Positions 22,955 to 36,555 of a stretch of DNA of 64,000 nt are shown one piece after another; position 1 is the stretch's first letter; each line of letters begins with the position of its first letter. The stretch is from contig OY726561.1 of assembly GCA_963383645.1 (NCBI GenBank), positions 23,206,795 through 23,270,794 on the forward strand, written 5' to 3'. The notes beneath the pieces are model-generated. The model was not told the origin of the DNA. It did no database searches and saw only the letters and a program-made list of their open reading frames with translations. The DNA is from Muscardinus avellanarius. Lineage: Eukaryota; Chordata; Mammalia; Rodentia; Gliridae. A program made the position numbers and the translations under genes.

Positions 22955-23222
22955 GAAAAGAAAAAGAGGTCTCGTTGGGAAATTCTTACCTGTGCTTATA
23001 TATTGGAGTGCTGAACCTTTGGCCTCCTCTAATAGCTTCACAGTCTCTGGTCTGATTTGAAGAACTTTGATAAACCTCAAGAATATAACATTGTCAACCT
23101 TGGCACTTAGTACTGGGAGAGAAGAAAATGGGGAGGTGGGGAGCAAGTACTATGTGAATGTATGTCATTGTCCACATGATCTACATTATGATGTGAGACT
23201 ATAATTCACCAATAAAAAAAAT
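22955..23222 (+). repeat. L1 copy with 5' inversion
   Basis: 22960-23085 reads on the minus strand as L1 ORF2 near its C-terminal part: the frame contains IRPETVKLLEEAKGSALQYI, matching the same stretch of the sense L1 at 27289-27380. From about 23090 to 23222 the orientation flips to a sense L1-type 3' end with CAAGTACTATGTGAATG and CACCAATAAA. Short AAAGAGG repeats at both ends may be the target duplication. Confidence 0.65.
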
Positions 23223-23429
23223 AGAAAGAGGGGAAACTGCAACCAGGAAGCTGAACCCCAATTCCTAATTCATCACCCATGTAAGCAACAGACCACACAG
23301 GGCATCCATCCCTAAGTAGAATATTTGTGGAGTTAAGGTTATTGATGCAATCAGTCAGAGTCTGACAATGACAGTGGCCAGAGGAAAGGAGGTAAACAAC
23401 TTGGGAGTAGTTAATTTTACATAATTACT

Positions 23430-23955
23430 CAAGAACTGATCTGTTTCTGGAAAACCAGAAGGAATAAGAAAAGACCAGTTCTGCAGAGACAGGAGTAGAA
23501 TATATAATCAAGAACTCTGAAGGGACAAGAATTAGGAAAGCTCTCAGGGAGTGACAAGTAAAATTGAACCTGGCAAAGTTAAAAAGATAAGGAAGTCTTT
23601 ATTCAAGACCATTTGCACAAGAGAAGAGAAAAGAGAAAACAGCCTTAAGAGATTTCAAATGTTGGAGCATAGCAGACCACCCCTATTTGCTAACGTATAC
23701 CCAATAGAAATGTAAACTCAGGGGATGGCTGCCAGAAGCAGAGGGAGAGAACAAGGACTCTGATCTCAAATCATGGAAGCCAAAAGCAAGAGAGGGAACA
23801 AGGGAAGGAGGGACTTTATATAATCCTCAGTGTCACAAATACCTACAGGGACTCCTACAGGACAACTAAGCCCAATCTGCAACATGGCTGCCTGGTTTTC
23901 ACGAGGGTTAGAGGAGCAATCTAATTCCAAAACAATGAAAATACCACTGAGAGGG
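23430..23955 (-). repeat. Retroviral-type LTR, antisense (candidate)
   Basis: On the minus strand GATTATATAAAGTCCC (near 23815-23827) looks like a TATA box. About 220 bp downstream TTGAATAAAGACTTCC (near 23590-23606) looks like a poly-A signal in an R region. That spacing is usual in endogenous retrovirus LTRs. No internal gag, pol or env frame is attached. Boundaries are uncertain. Confidence 0.45.
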
Positions 23956-24244
23956 TGATTTCTAAATAATGGAAACCTGTTAGCTCATAGTTATGGAGTT
24001 TAAAAGTCTAAGAGCATGGTGATAGAACCTGGTTAAGTCCAACATGCTAAATCATAAGATGGCAGGAGAAGGTAGAACTTTTATGGGGAATCACAACTAA
24101 CCCACTCCTTCAGTAACGGTTTCCATCCATTCAAGAGGACAAATCTCTCAGGATCTAGTCATTTCCTAAAGGACCTACCTCTTAATGTTACAATGGCAAT
24201 TAAATTTTAATATGAGTTTGGGAAGATACATTCAAACAATAGCA
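23956..24244 (-). repeat. MaLR-type LTR fragment, antisense
   Basis: On the minus strand it starts TGCTATTGTTTGAATGTATC, then TTCCCAAACTCATATT and AAGAGGTAGGTCCTTTAGGA, the typical 5' half of a MaLR LTR. It abuts the candidate retroviral LTR, which may have inserted into it. Confidence 0.7.
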
Positions 24245-24457
24245 GGTAGTATTTAGCCATCATGCATAATGCACAAGTGAATATAGTTGTCAATCAGATG
24301 AAGGGCTCAACAAATTATTCTTTTATTCCTGGACACAAAACAAAACTATCCTCTTTGCCTATCATTACTATCTTCCAGGAGAATAACCTAACAGGATCGG
24401 ATTTTGGTAGATAAAACGTAGGCAGAAATAATATAGCTCTCTTCTAGATATTTTAAA

Positions 24458-24462
<5 letters not shown>

Positions 24463-24520
<58 letters not shown>
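24463..24520. repeat. (TC)n microsatellite
   Basis: About 28 uninterrupted TC units. Confidence 0.96.
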
Positions 24521-24522
<2 letters not shown>

Positions 24523-24639
24523 CTTTCAAAGTCTGGAAGTATTACCCTGTGCAAACTTCTTATTCCTTGAGGATATTGGAAAGCCTTGATATTGTACCTC
24601 AGTTCATTGAGAAATCTCATTCAAGGGAGTTCCTTTTTT

Positions 24640-24872
24640 GAAAAATCCATGCCGGGCGTGGTGGCGCACGCTTGTAATCCCCGCGCTTGGGAGGCAGAGA
24701 CAGGAGGATCACGCAGGTTCGAAGCCAGCTGCGTGCGCTGGCTTAGGAGACTCTGTTTCCAAATAAAAATGTAAAAATAGGTCTGGGAGTGTAGCCCAGA
24801 GGTAGAAGGGCTTCCAGGAACCCCAGTACCACCAAAAAAAAAAAAAAAAAAAAGAAAAGAAAGAAAAATCCA
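24640..24872 (+). repeat. SINE, young subfamily, with target duplication
   Basis: GCCGGGCGTGGTGGCGCACG to CCAGTACCACC plus poly-A, flanked by GAAAAATCCA at 24640-24649 and 24863-24872. This is one of the best-preserved copies and a good seed for a consensus. Confidence 0.95.
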
Positions 24873-25878
24873 CATTGGCTGGGCATATCAGAACACATAT
24901 ATTTTTGGTGTTAATCCACACAGATATTTGATTTTTTATTTAGAAAATATATTGAATAATAATTTGGTAGTTAAAGTAAAAATAAACAAGATTGAGTATG
25001 AAAATATAGAAAATATCAAAAAATGGAAATAAGTGAAATACTTAGAAAAAAGAAAAAGAACAAAATTTATAAAAATGTTACAAAAACAGCCTTCAAAATA
25101 CCAAAACTTCAGAAGCAAAAGGATGATAAATAGTAATAGAAGAAGAAAAATCTGATAATGGAAGACAAATATAATAACACAGAAACAATGAAAATAAAGG
25201 GTTAAAATTGTTTTCTAGAAGTAGGGCCACACAGAATAAGTAAGATTTAAGACAAAAGTGATTAAATATTTACCTGAGAGAAATGTTGAATTTTAACTCA
25301 TTGTAAAATATGTAAATTACAGAACCCATTTTATTCACTGTTTTTATTATAAGACAGATGTGGACAAATTAACACAGAAAGATTAAATGATTAAAAGCAT
25401 TTTCTTTAACTCTTAAAACATGATGAATACTTAAGGTAAATTATCATGAAAGACTGAGCAACAGACAATTTTGGAAGAACTTTTTGTTATTTTATGTCAA
25501 TCTACATGTCTGATACTAAATAAATCAATGTTGGGTAAAATGTTTAAATGTGCCTTTTTGTATCAAATAAATTAACATATTCAGCAATTCTTCTTCATAT
25601 AAGGACACATTTGCTTGTTTTAGTACCACAAAACAAGATATTAGCAAAAATATTTGGAAATTTGTCAATACTGATTATACATAAGCAAAATAGAGATTTT
25701 GGAATTGTATACATTAGTAGATTCTTAGACTGATATTATTTACCTAGTAAGAATCTCTAAGAAAGATACATGAATGAGTCACAGGCTATTACTATATTCT
25801 TGAAATCAAAAGTAAAATGTTCAATGCAAGTACTTTTTCTAGAGACAAGAGAAAAATTTCAAAATATCTGTAATAAAT
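24873..25878. other. AT-rich non-coding stretch, nothing recognised
   Basis: No nameable repeat or supported frame. Confidence 0.5.
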
Positions 25879-26695
25879 AAAGATCAAAGCCATCAAAAGC
25901 CCAGGATCAGATGATTTTCTAAGTGAATTTAAAAAACCTTTATACAAGAGCTAATCCCAATATTCTAGAACCTATTTCATACCATAGAAAGAAATATAAC
26001 TCTCACAAATACATTCTATGAAGCCAAAATCACATTAATACCCAAACCAATTGAAGATACCTAAAGAAAGAAAAACTATAGGCCTATATTGTTGATGAAC
26101 TTCTATGCAAAATGGTAAAACAAAATACTAACAATACACATTCAAAAATCACATGGCCATTTCAATAGATGTTGAAAAAGCATTTACCAAAATTCAACAC
26201 CTATTTATGCTTAAAACACCGCAGAGAAATGAAATGGAAGAAACATACCTCAACATCAAAAAGGCAATATATAATAGGCCCACAGACAACATCATGTTAA
26301 ATGGGGAAAAACTGCAATAATAGCTCCTAAAAGCAGAAGCAAGGCAACTATTTCCATTGTCACCACTACTTTTCAATATAGTACATGAGACTCTAGCCAC
26401 CCCATAAGGTGAGAGAAGAAAATCAAAGGAGAAAAATAAGAAAAGAATAACTAAAACTATCCCTATTCCAAGATGAGATGATACCATACTTAGAAGACTC
26501 AACAAATTCAACACTAAAGCTTATAAAACTAATCCACAAACTCAACAAATCATTTGGATAAAAAGTCAATCTTAAAAAATCAAAAGCTTTCTTGTATGCC
26601 AAGCATAAATCCACTGAAAAAGAAATCCAAAAAATACTCTCACTCAGGATATACCACAAAAAATAAAATATAGAGGAATAAACCTATCTAACTAG

Positions 26696-26724
26696 GTTAT
26701 TATTATTATTATTATTATTATTAG
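26696..26724. repeat. (TTA)n expansion inside the L1
   Basis: Eight or more TTA units interrupt ORF2-derived sequence, followed by a second short TTATTATTATTAACC block. Confidence 0.9.
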
Positions 26725-27448
26725 GTTATTATTATTAACCTACAAAAAAACTTTTAAAAATTTAAAAAAAGAAATAGAAGAAGATCTTAGAAGATGGAAA
26801 GGTCTTCCATGTTCTTATATAGGCAGAATGAATATCATCAAAATGACGATTATTCCAAGTTATCTACAGATTTAATGCAATACCCATTAAGTTATCAAGG
26901 TCATTACTCATAGACATAGAAGAATCATCCCTTAAACTCATTTGGAACAACAAAACACGCAAAATAGCCGAAGTAATTCTCAACAAGAACCATGCAGGAG
27001 ACATAACAATACCGCACTTTAAACTATCCTACATAGGCATAGTTAATAAAATAGCATGGAATTGGCACACAACCAAACACATAGACCAATGGAGCAAAAT
27101 AGAAAACTCAAAAAACCACACAGGTACAGCCAGTTGATTTTTGAGAAAGGGTCCAAAAATGTACAGTGATAAAAGATAGCTTCTTCAACAAATTCTCTCG
27201 GAAAAACTGGTAAATCATATGCAGAAAAATAGAAATAAACGCCACTGTTTTGCCCTGCTCAAGAGTCAATTTAAGATGAATCAAAGACTTGGAAATCAGA
27301 CCAGGAATCTTGAAGCTTCTGGAACAGGGTATAGGCTCAACACTTCAACATATAAGCAAAGGTAAAAACTTTCTCAATAAAACTCCAAAAGCACAAGAAA
27401 CTGAAAGGAATGTCATTATGTGGAATTCCATGAAATTAGAGAGTTTCT

Positions 27449-28711
<1,263 letters not shown>

Positions 28712-29975
28712 AGAGTTTCTGTAGAGCACAGAAAAATATCAAGAACATCAACAGAGAGCCAACAGAATGAGAAAATGATTTTGCCAACTATTTATCCAAT
28801 AGAGAACTAATATCTAGAATATACATAAAATTCAAGAAACTCACTGCTAAAAAAATATTCAAATAAAAAATGGGCAAGTGAACTAGACACTTCACAAAAA
28901 AGAAATTCAAATGACCAAAAGTGTACAAAAATTATTCAACATCATTAGCAATTAAAGAGATGCAAATCAAAACTACACTGAGATTTTACCTAATTCCAAC
29001 TAGAATAGCAATTTTTCAAAACACAAACAAGTGCTGGAAAGGATGTGTAGAAATGGGAACTCTAATATATTGTTGTTGGGATTGCAATTAGTTCAATCAC
29101 TTTGGAAAATAATATGAAGGATTCTCAAAAGAATAGGAATGTACCTACTCTATCATCCAGCAATGCCACTTCTAGGTGTCTACCCAAAAGAATGGAAATC
29201 AAACTACCAAACTAATGCATGCATATCTATCATAGCCACACAATTCACAATCACCAAGCCATGAAACAAGCCAAGATGTCCATCAACAGATGAATGGAAT
29301 ACAAATCTATGGAATATGTACACAACTGAATTTTACTCAGCCACAAGGAAGAACAAAATTATGTCATTTGTGGGATATTTGTGGAATTGGAGAACATTAT
29401 GCTAAGTGAGATTAGTCAGTCACAAAAATTAAAAAATCAAATGCTTTCCCTAATATGCAGAAGCTTGGGAGTAAAAGGGTCATAGAGATTCTCTAGCTGA
29501 AGAAGGAGAAACCATAGATTAGCAAATAAGTCCACCTAACTAAGAAGGATTAGGGTGGGGAAAAGTAAAATTCCCTAATGTATGTGATGTACATTCACAA
29601 GCATATGAAACTCAATCATTAAGCCAAACATGAGAAGGATGGAAAGGGGAAAGAGTGGGATGGGAACTGGGGAAGGGCTCATTGAGTGATGTGTGTATAT
29701 ATGCCTCTATCATCTTGTACCCCATTTGATGTATGACTACAATGCACCAGTTCTAAAAGATCAAAAGCCAGTGGTATTGTTCAGCTTTGTGCTCTTCAAA
29801 TGGGGCATCACATATAAAAGTTAGACCAGGAAAATATCTTATATAAAGTAACACAGGTTGTAATAAAATTTCTAAAAGAATATTCATGTTTTCATCTTTT
29901 AATACTTTTCAAATGTATTTGTATACTACTCACTAAAGAATTCTAGCAACAATTAAACAGACTAATGGACCTTTC

Positions 29976-30400
29976 AAGCAGTGCATGGTGACATAAGCTT
30001 GTAATTCCAGTACTTGAGAGGCTGAGACAGGAGGATCACAGGTTCATAGCCAGCCTCAGCAAATTGTGAAGCCCTGTACAACTTAGTGAGACCTTGCTTC
30101 AAAATAAAGAATAAAAAATATCCGGGCGTGGTGGCGTATGCTTGTAATTCCCGCACCTGGGAGGCGGAGACAGGAGGATCACGCAGGTTCGAAGCTAGCT
30201 GTGCTGGCTTAAGAGACCCTGTTTCCAAATAAAAATATAAAAAATAGGTCTGGGAGTGTAGCCCAGAGGTAGAAAGGCTTCCAGGAACCCCAGTACCACA
30301 CACACAAATAAAATAAAATAAAATTAAATTAAATTAAAAAAAATAGAGTTGGGTAGAATATCCCTGGGTTTCTTCCCCAGTACAATTAAAAATATTAAAA
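29976..30400 (+). repeat. Older SINE split by a younger SINE in its linker
   Basis: The head AGCAGTGCATGGTGACATAAG through GTGAGACCTTGCTTCAAAAT is an older-subfamily 7SL part. After the inner SINE the older copy resumes with AGAGTTGGGTAGAATATCCC and TTCCCCAGTAC. Confidence 0.88.
30121..30345 (+). repeat. SINE, young subfamily, inserted in an older SINE
   Basis: ATCCGGGCGTGGTGGCGTATG to CCAGTACCACACACAC with an AAAAT-repeat tail. Both copies are sense, and the A-rich linker of the old SINE served as target. Confidence 0.93.
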
Positions 30401-31185
30401 ACAACACCTTGCAGTCTGATTACTTAATCATAGTTTAACTGAAAGATCAGGCATGTTTTTCTGTTTTTTAAGGTGTTAAGAACTATTATATTCTGATACT
30501 TTCCCTTTAAACTGCCTAGAACACTTCTATTAAGGATACCATTTATATGCTTAGGAATAGATTTTGTGTAATTTATTTAAGCCTTTTAGGCAAGATAGTC
30601 TTGATTCTTTTACTTGTATTTGCTATTTAGGAAAAAAGTATCCAATTCTTTTTTGATTTTTGCTAGATAACTACAAATAGACAGTACAGAAAATATTATA
30701 ATAAAACACGAATATCCTGGAGCATTTTCTATTTTTTCATTTACTCCTGTTGGTATTTCACTTATATAATTACTTTGGTCTCTATAAAGTTAAAGTAACA
30801 TAACAAGTGTTTATGTAATTGAATTGGGTATTTGAAAATGTCTTACAAGATTTTTGAGGTTTTTATGTAATGTAATAATAGCAACATGGTGTATAGAAAA
30901 CAGGCAAGAGAGTATTTATAAACTTCTTTGTAATTCTCTCTCCAACCGTTAATTGTGTAAGATTGAGCATAATATTTTACTTCTATGACTTTCTATTTTA
31001 TTCATATTATAAAATGTTTTAATGCATCAAATCTCACTATGATGAGTCTGTAATGCTTCATTAAAATTAAAGTATTGACAGATGCTGATGACTTTTTATT
31101 TAAATGAATTATAAGTTAGAAAAATGAATTCAAATTTTCAAGTACAGTTTGAAAAAAAGTTAGTTCTTTATTAAATCTTTGTTTT
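30401..31185. other. AT-rich non-coding stretch, nothing recognised
   Basis: No supported frame or nameable repeat. Confidence 0.5.
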
Positions 31186-31383
31186 GTTTTGTAGTAACAG
31201 GGATTGACCTAAACTGCTTTATTCCTCTGGGCTTCACCATCAGCCCTTTTTTATTTTATACTTCAAAGCAGATTTTCACCAAATTGTGGAGGACCTTGCT
31301 GAATTGCTGAGGCTTTCCAGGAACCTGTGATTCTCCTTCAGTCCACCCAAGTATTGGGGTTGGGCACACGCTTCTACACGCAG
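31186..31383 (-). repeat. SINE, older subfamily, antisense, diverged
   Basis: AGTAACAGGGATTGACC, CTCTGGGCTTCACCATCAGCCC, then GGAGGACCTTGCTGAATTGCTG and GGAACCTGTGATTCTCC keep the order of the older SINE. The 7SL end is eroded. Confidence 0.75.
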
Positions 31384-32835
31384 CTCTTCTTTAAATCTTA
31401 ATTATTATTAAAGTACATATTAAAATTCTTATTTTGGATAATTAATTTATGCCAAATGAAAATAAAATGATATGATTAGATTCATTTAATCATTTATATA
31501 ATTTCTACACCTGCATTTTTTGTACAATTTATATAATGTTTTTGAATTCCAGAAATCACTGAATTCATTTTTTTTTTACTTTTTTAAATTATACAGTACT
31601 TGTTCAAACGGAACAAAAAGCTTTTGTTCATTGATCAAGAAAAGGTAAAACATATAGCAATGAAATCTGCTATCACTTAATCATAAATTGGTGATTCAGC
31701 ATCTTATCTTCTCATTTTTTCCTACATTGCAATCCTTCCAAGAGTTTATAATAAAAATGAGTAACTTGAAGAAGCATTAATTGGACAACTATATCTTTTC
31801 AAATATATAGATTTTATTTTCTATAATATTTTAGTATTTTAAGATAAATTATATGCTTCTACATGTGTGAATGGTAATGGTGATATGAATGCCCATTCAA
31901 ATCTAGCATTATGGAATAATATTATTTACTCCTAAAAGTAAAATAACTTTTAGTTCTCACAGCTTTTTATCTCATTTATGTCACCTAAAATTTTATCTCT
32001 AAGAAATATATTTGTTAAGAGTTTGAAGGAAAAGCCAATGGGAAATAAAATATTGGACACAGAGACCAGCCATGGAAAAGTAATGCGACACTGCTGTACG
32101 ATTGGGGTTTTACTGACATAACATATTCACATGCCCCAGAATCTCATTAACTTTCAGTTATTTGCTTTTATTTATTTATTTTCACAACTTAATTAAAATG
32201 TTTACTACTGTATTATAAAAGTCTCAATAAATAATTGATAGTACTCTGAAAACAGATATATTTTGTATCCTAAAATATGCATATTGCAACTTTTGGAGGA
32301 AATGAGAACACTATCTTTTCTAGATAAAGAAAAGTAATCACATAAGTTAAAGTCTGAACTACAGTATGATATAGCACAAGGCAGCATAATATGTCATAGA
32401 AACAACACTGGTACCTTTGTGCTATAAACTTGGAATTGTTTTACTGATGGCCTGGCAAGGTAAGCATGAGTATCTGGTTATAATTTAACATGAACAATGT
32501 TTCTGCAGGCATTTTAACAGTGGAAAATTTTATTGTTAGTCAAATCTAGATTCATGTAAGGCAGGTAAACATAAAACAAGCATGACATATTACTCCGTTG
32601 CTCAGTGACCAATATATTCAGAAATGATTCTTTTTTATAAATGGAAATGTGTTTTCTATGTGTTATGCTAAAAAGATAAATATTTATCAATATTAAAGTT
32701 AGTGAGTAATGTGTATTTTGTGTAATTTTTTTTTATTCTCTAAATACATAGACCTGGACAGGTATACTTCTTTATGCTTAATAGAACAATTTTAAGTTAA
32801 TCAAAGAAAATGTGTCAGTATTCTTGGAGGCTTAT
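31384..32835. other. AT-rich non-coding stretch, nothing recognised
   Basis: No supported frame or nameable repeat. Confidence 0.5.
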
Positions 32836-32838
32836 GTG

Positions 32839-32887
<49 letters not shown>
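32839..32887. repeat. (TA)n microsatellite
   Basis: About 24 TA units. Confidence 0.96.
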
Positions 32888-32890
<3 letters not shown>

Positions 32891-33171
32891 AGCATAGCAC
32901 CTGATACTCAATAGAGTCATTTAATTCAATTTCCCTGCTTTATTAATTTTAAATTTATGATTTACTTCTTGAAGTACTTTAAAAGACAATTTTTTTACTG
33001 TCAACCCAGAAATTGCTAATGTGTATCAAAATTCTCCCCTTTGCCTTCAAGGCTAAAACAAAATTTCTTATTCTTCAATAGTATCATTCAGTCATCATTT
33101 CTTAGAAAATAGCTCTCAATTTTAAAATAGGTGTCATTTTATTTTTTTATCGAGTCACAATCTTATTGAAT

Positions 33172-33300
33172 ATATATTTTCATCTGATCACTATGCTGGT
33201 TATGGAAAATATAGTGACATAGAAAAATACTTTCTCTTTCTCTATAGGCCTTATATTCTAATGGGGTAAATATAAAATAGAAAAAAATAACTCAATAATG
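33172..33300 (+). repeat. L2-like fragment
   Basis: CACTATGCTGGTTATGGAAAATATAGTGA followed by CTTATATTCTAATGGGGTAAAT follows the order of the L2 LINE 3' region. The match is old and short. Confidence 0.5.
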
Positions 33301-33427
33301 TAACTTTAGAGAATTCTAGTGCTTTATAAAAACAAAGCAGAAATACTGGACAATTTATAAGAGACAAAGCTGCTTTGGAAGGATGTTGAAGGAAGAGACC
33401 TCTGATAAAAAAATTGTCTTGCCTCAT

Positions 33428-33860
33428 ATTAATAAGCCTCATGAAACTCTGAGGGAAAGACCATATGGTATGGGGAGACATAGAATGTCTTCCAAGAGCT
33501 CATGTATTAACTTTTAGAGTTGAAATCAGGAGTGTAATCTCATCAGTAAATAAGTCCATTATAATGATTCACTGGGTGGTAATTTAGGGAGATAGGGTTA
33601 GACTAGAGAAGGAGGGTCCTAGAGATTATGGTTTTGTCTTTTAATTTCTTTATCTGCTTGCTCTGTGGTTCAGGGCTTTGAGCCCTGAGAGCTGAGCCTT
33701 CACTCTTTCTGCTTACTAAAGCCTTTCCTTGAGCTGTGTAGACCTGGCTTCTCTTGAACTGAACCCCAAAATCTCCAAAAACTGTAATAAAAATATTTTC
33801 CCTCCTTTTGGTTGAGTGGTCAGGATTTTTTTTTTAATGGAAGTGACAATTTTGACTGAG
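33428..33860 (+). repeat. MaLR-like LTR
   Basis: CATATGGTATGGGGAGACATAGAATGTC then AGAGCTCATGTATTAAC resembles a MaLR 5' end, and CTGTAATAAAAATATTTTCCC then GTTGAGTGGTCAGG resembles the 3' end. Its first roughly 95 bp, including about 30 bp upstream of the LTR-like start, recurs at 35401. Confidence 0.5.
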
Positions 33861-33925
33861 ATATCACCCAAGTTAAAGAAACAGTATAGATAATGTCTTG
33901 AGACAGAAAAAAGTTTGATTCTCCT

Positions 33926-33953
33926 AAAAAAAAAAAAAAAAAAAAAAAAAAAA
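33926..33953. repeat. Poly-A run
   Basis: A run of 25 or more A. I see no retroposed sequence clearly ending at it. Confidence 0.9.
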
Positions 33954-33959
33954 CAGAAA

Positions 33960-35007
33960 TTTACTGGCTTCTGTTCACATTCCAAGAACTTTGTGGCTAT
34001 TTTTTGTTCTCCAGATAGCAAGGTTAACTTTAAAACTTCACAGATTGCTTCATTTGGCTAATAACTGTACATCGGCAATGTATTTTCACATGTTAGATAT
34101 GTTCTAAATGACTTACCATAGTCTCAAGCCCAAGTCATGCTCGTTCCCGACACTCCCCTGACACCATCTTCCATCAGTCTTTCTCATATGACAAGCTCTC
34201 GTCATATTGACTACATGGTGAAGGTAGAGTGTTAAAATTCACATCTATTCTTCAGCTTGCAGTTGCTAATGGTTTGAAGTCTAAAATGCATCAGAAAAGG
34301 TCAGAAGATGTATATTAGATGTGATATAATTGTGGGTGATAATCTTAGAGGTTATTGTAACAGAAAAAAAATCAAGAATGAACTCATGCTTTTTTTTTTT
34401 TCTTTTGGAGTAGCTAGAGAAAAGGAGCAACTTGATCAGGTGTACCCTAGGCAAGGGGCAAGGCTGGATATATTATTGTTGCTGCAATGGCATTATATCT
34501 TTCCTGTTTGCCTCATTACCAGGCAAATCACAAATTCAAAGTTGTTGTTTTTTTTTTTTCATGGTCTCTTGCCTTCACTCCTCACATCCAGTCATTAATC
34601 AGGTCTGGTTGATTATGAAGTCTTAATATTTTTGCATCTGATTTCTCCAAAGAGTCATCTGTATTAATAGCACCAACTATATTTATGCTGACCTCTCTGC
34701 TTTCACTAATTCCCTCTTTAAATGTCCTTCTGAAATGCCATGCCAATCATTTCCAGTCCTATACAAAGTATTTTGTGACTTTTTATTATCTTTAAAATCA
34801 AATATAAACTTTGTAGAATTAGAGAATGTTTTTCCATCATAAGATTTCTGCTTCTACTTTCCATCCCAGGTTTTATTATAACCTATCTAGGAATTTCTGT
34901 TAGACCAATTCTAAATACTGGATATCTGAATATCCAATTTTTATAATTTTAGTTATACTATGTATTTTCTTTAAATGTCCTCTTCTTCCATTGGACATAT
35001 ATTCATA
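33960..35007. other. Non-coding stretch, nothing recognised
   Basis: Includes two T-runs near 34390 and 34550. No supported frame or nameable repeat. Confidence 0.5.
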
Positions 35008-35177
35008 CACATGCTTGTAATTCCCGAGCTTGGGAGGCGGAGACAGGAGGATCACGCAGGTTTGAAGCCAGTTGCACTGGCTTAAGAGACCCTGTTTCCA
35101 AAGAAAAAAAGTATAAAATAGGTCTGGGAGTGTAGCCCGGAGGTAGAAGGGTTTCCAGGAACCCCAGTACCACACAA
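35008..35177 (+). repeat. SINE, young subfamily, 5' truncated
   Basis: It begins inside the 7SL part (CACATGCTTGTAATTCCCG) and runs to CCAGTACCACAC. The usual GCCGGGCG head is missing. Its A/G-rich tail passes into a GA microsatellite. Confidence 0.9.
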
Positions 35178-35202
35178 AAAGAAGAAAGAAGGGAAGAGAG
35201 AA

Positions 35203-35273
<71 letters not shown>

Positions 35274-35275
35274 AA
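35178..35275. repeat. (GA)n microsatellite
   Basis: A purine-only tract of about 85 bp, mostly GA, grown from the tail of the SINE just upstream. Confidence 0.95.
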
Positions 35276-35400
35276 CTTATTTCATTTATATTTTCCTAAT
35301 AAGTTAGCTTACCTGCCCCCCTTATTGGTCATGTAGTAATTTTTTATTCTTTTATTTATTTTTGAATTTTGATTAAAAACAGAAATGTGTCCTACATTTT

Positions 35401-35497
35401 ATTAATAAGCCTCATTAAACTCTGAGAAATAGACCATATGGTTTGGTGAGACATAGAGTGTCCCGTGAAGGGCTCATGTAGTAATGCTCATGGTTGA
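35401..35497 (+). repeat. Second copy of the 33428 repeat start
   Basis: ATTAATAAGCCTCATTAAACTCTGAGA then GACCATATGG and AGACATAGAGTGTCC matches 33428-33520 at roughly 80% by eye. The match stops near GCTCATGTAGTAATGC. Confidence 0.6.
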
Positions 35498-36055
35498 CTG
35501 CAATGAGCATTATAACCATGTAGATGGCTTACTAAACAAGAGGTAGCTCTTGTTATTGTTTCAAGATACGGTTTCACAGATCCAGTCATCAAGAAAATCA
35601 GTTCTACATCAGTTCTGTGTTCAGTGTAACCATGGTAAGCTTGACAACTATAATTTATGTTTATGTATTCTCTCTGGCTTGGGATGACCTATTCACATTC
35701 TAAATTTCTTTCATTATCTCCTGATTTGCTTAAATTATTTTTCTTTCTTCATCAAACTTCTCTTTAATTTTAATATGGGTAAAACAGTATATCTTTCTTT
35801 TGTCCCATTGCTTCTTGTGTAAACAGAAAATCATAACTGATTTTAGTTCAAATTTTAGAAATCTAAAATTGTGCTATGAATAAAAAAGTTTCTATTAGTT
35901 AATGTGGGTGGGATAAAAAGCAATAAACTATGTCATCTTCTAATTGTTATGCATTTTATTATTAATCTCATACAGTATTATTTTAAAATTTTTATTTTCT
36001 AAATGTGATCCAACCATCATATGAAAATACCAAAATTATCCCTCTATATATCCTC
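35498..36055. other. Non-coding stretch, nothing recognised
   Basis: No supported frame or nameable repeat. Confidence 0.5.
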
Positions 36056-36058
36056 CCG

Positions 36059-36109
<51 letters not shown>

Positions 36110-36300
36110 TTACATATATATGTATATATATATATATGTATTGGATTGAATATATATACATATATATGCATTGAATATATATATATACACACATATATAA
36201 ACATAATATATGTATACCTCTCTCTTCTCTCTCATGCATAGAGAATATATATTATATAAAGAGAAATTATATATATACATATATATATATATGTATATAT
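36059..36300. repeat. (TC)n then (TA)n compound microsatellite
   Basis: TC tract at 36059-36111, then mixed TA/TG repeats with several self-complementary blocks (ATATATACATATATATGC) to about 36304. Frames of Arg/Glu or Leu/Ser repeats here are artefacts. Confidence 0.93.
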
Positions 36301-36555
36301 ATATAATAACTTTTACCTGAAATTGCCTGAGGTATGTATGTATGTACCCTCTAAACGATATTAGCCAGTATTAAAATCCAGAATTTTCAAGCTGTGTTCA
36401 TTAATTTTCTAGTTGTTACAAGTTTATTCCTATATTATTTTTAAATAGTGAGTAATGTGAAATATTGGACATAGTATAATATTATTGGGATAAGAGCAGG
36501 AAACTACAATAGAAAATCTCATTTATAAAAGGAATTAAAAAGAAATTAAAATAGT

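Noticed and set aside
24463..24520. (TC)n as a promoter GA/CT element
   Set aside because: No transcription start features nearby; it is best read as a plain microsatellite.
26194..26659. Minus-strand frames of 78-106 residues
   Set aside because: They are antisense readings of L1 ORF2 sequence.
33926..33953. Poly-A as the tail of a processed pseudogene
   Set aside because: The sequence upstream (33480-33860) reads as an LTR, not as a gene copy, and no flanking duplication is visible.
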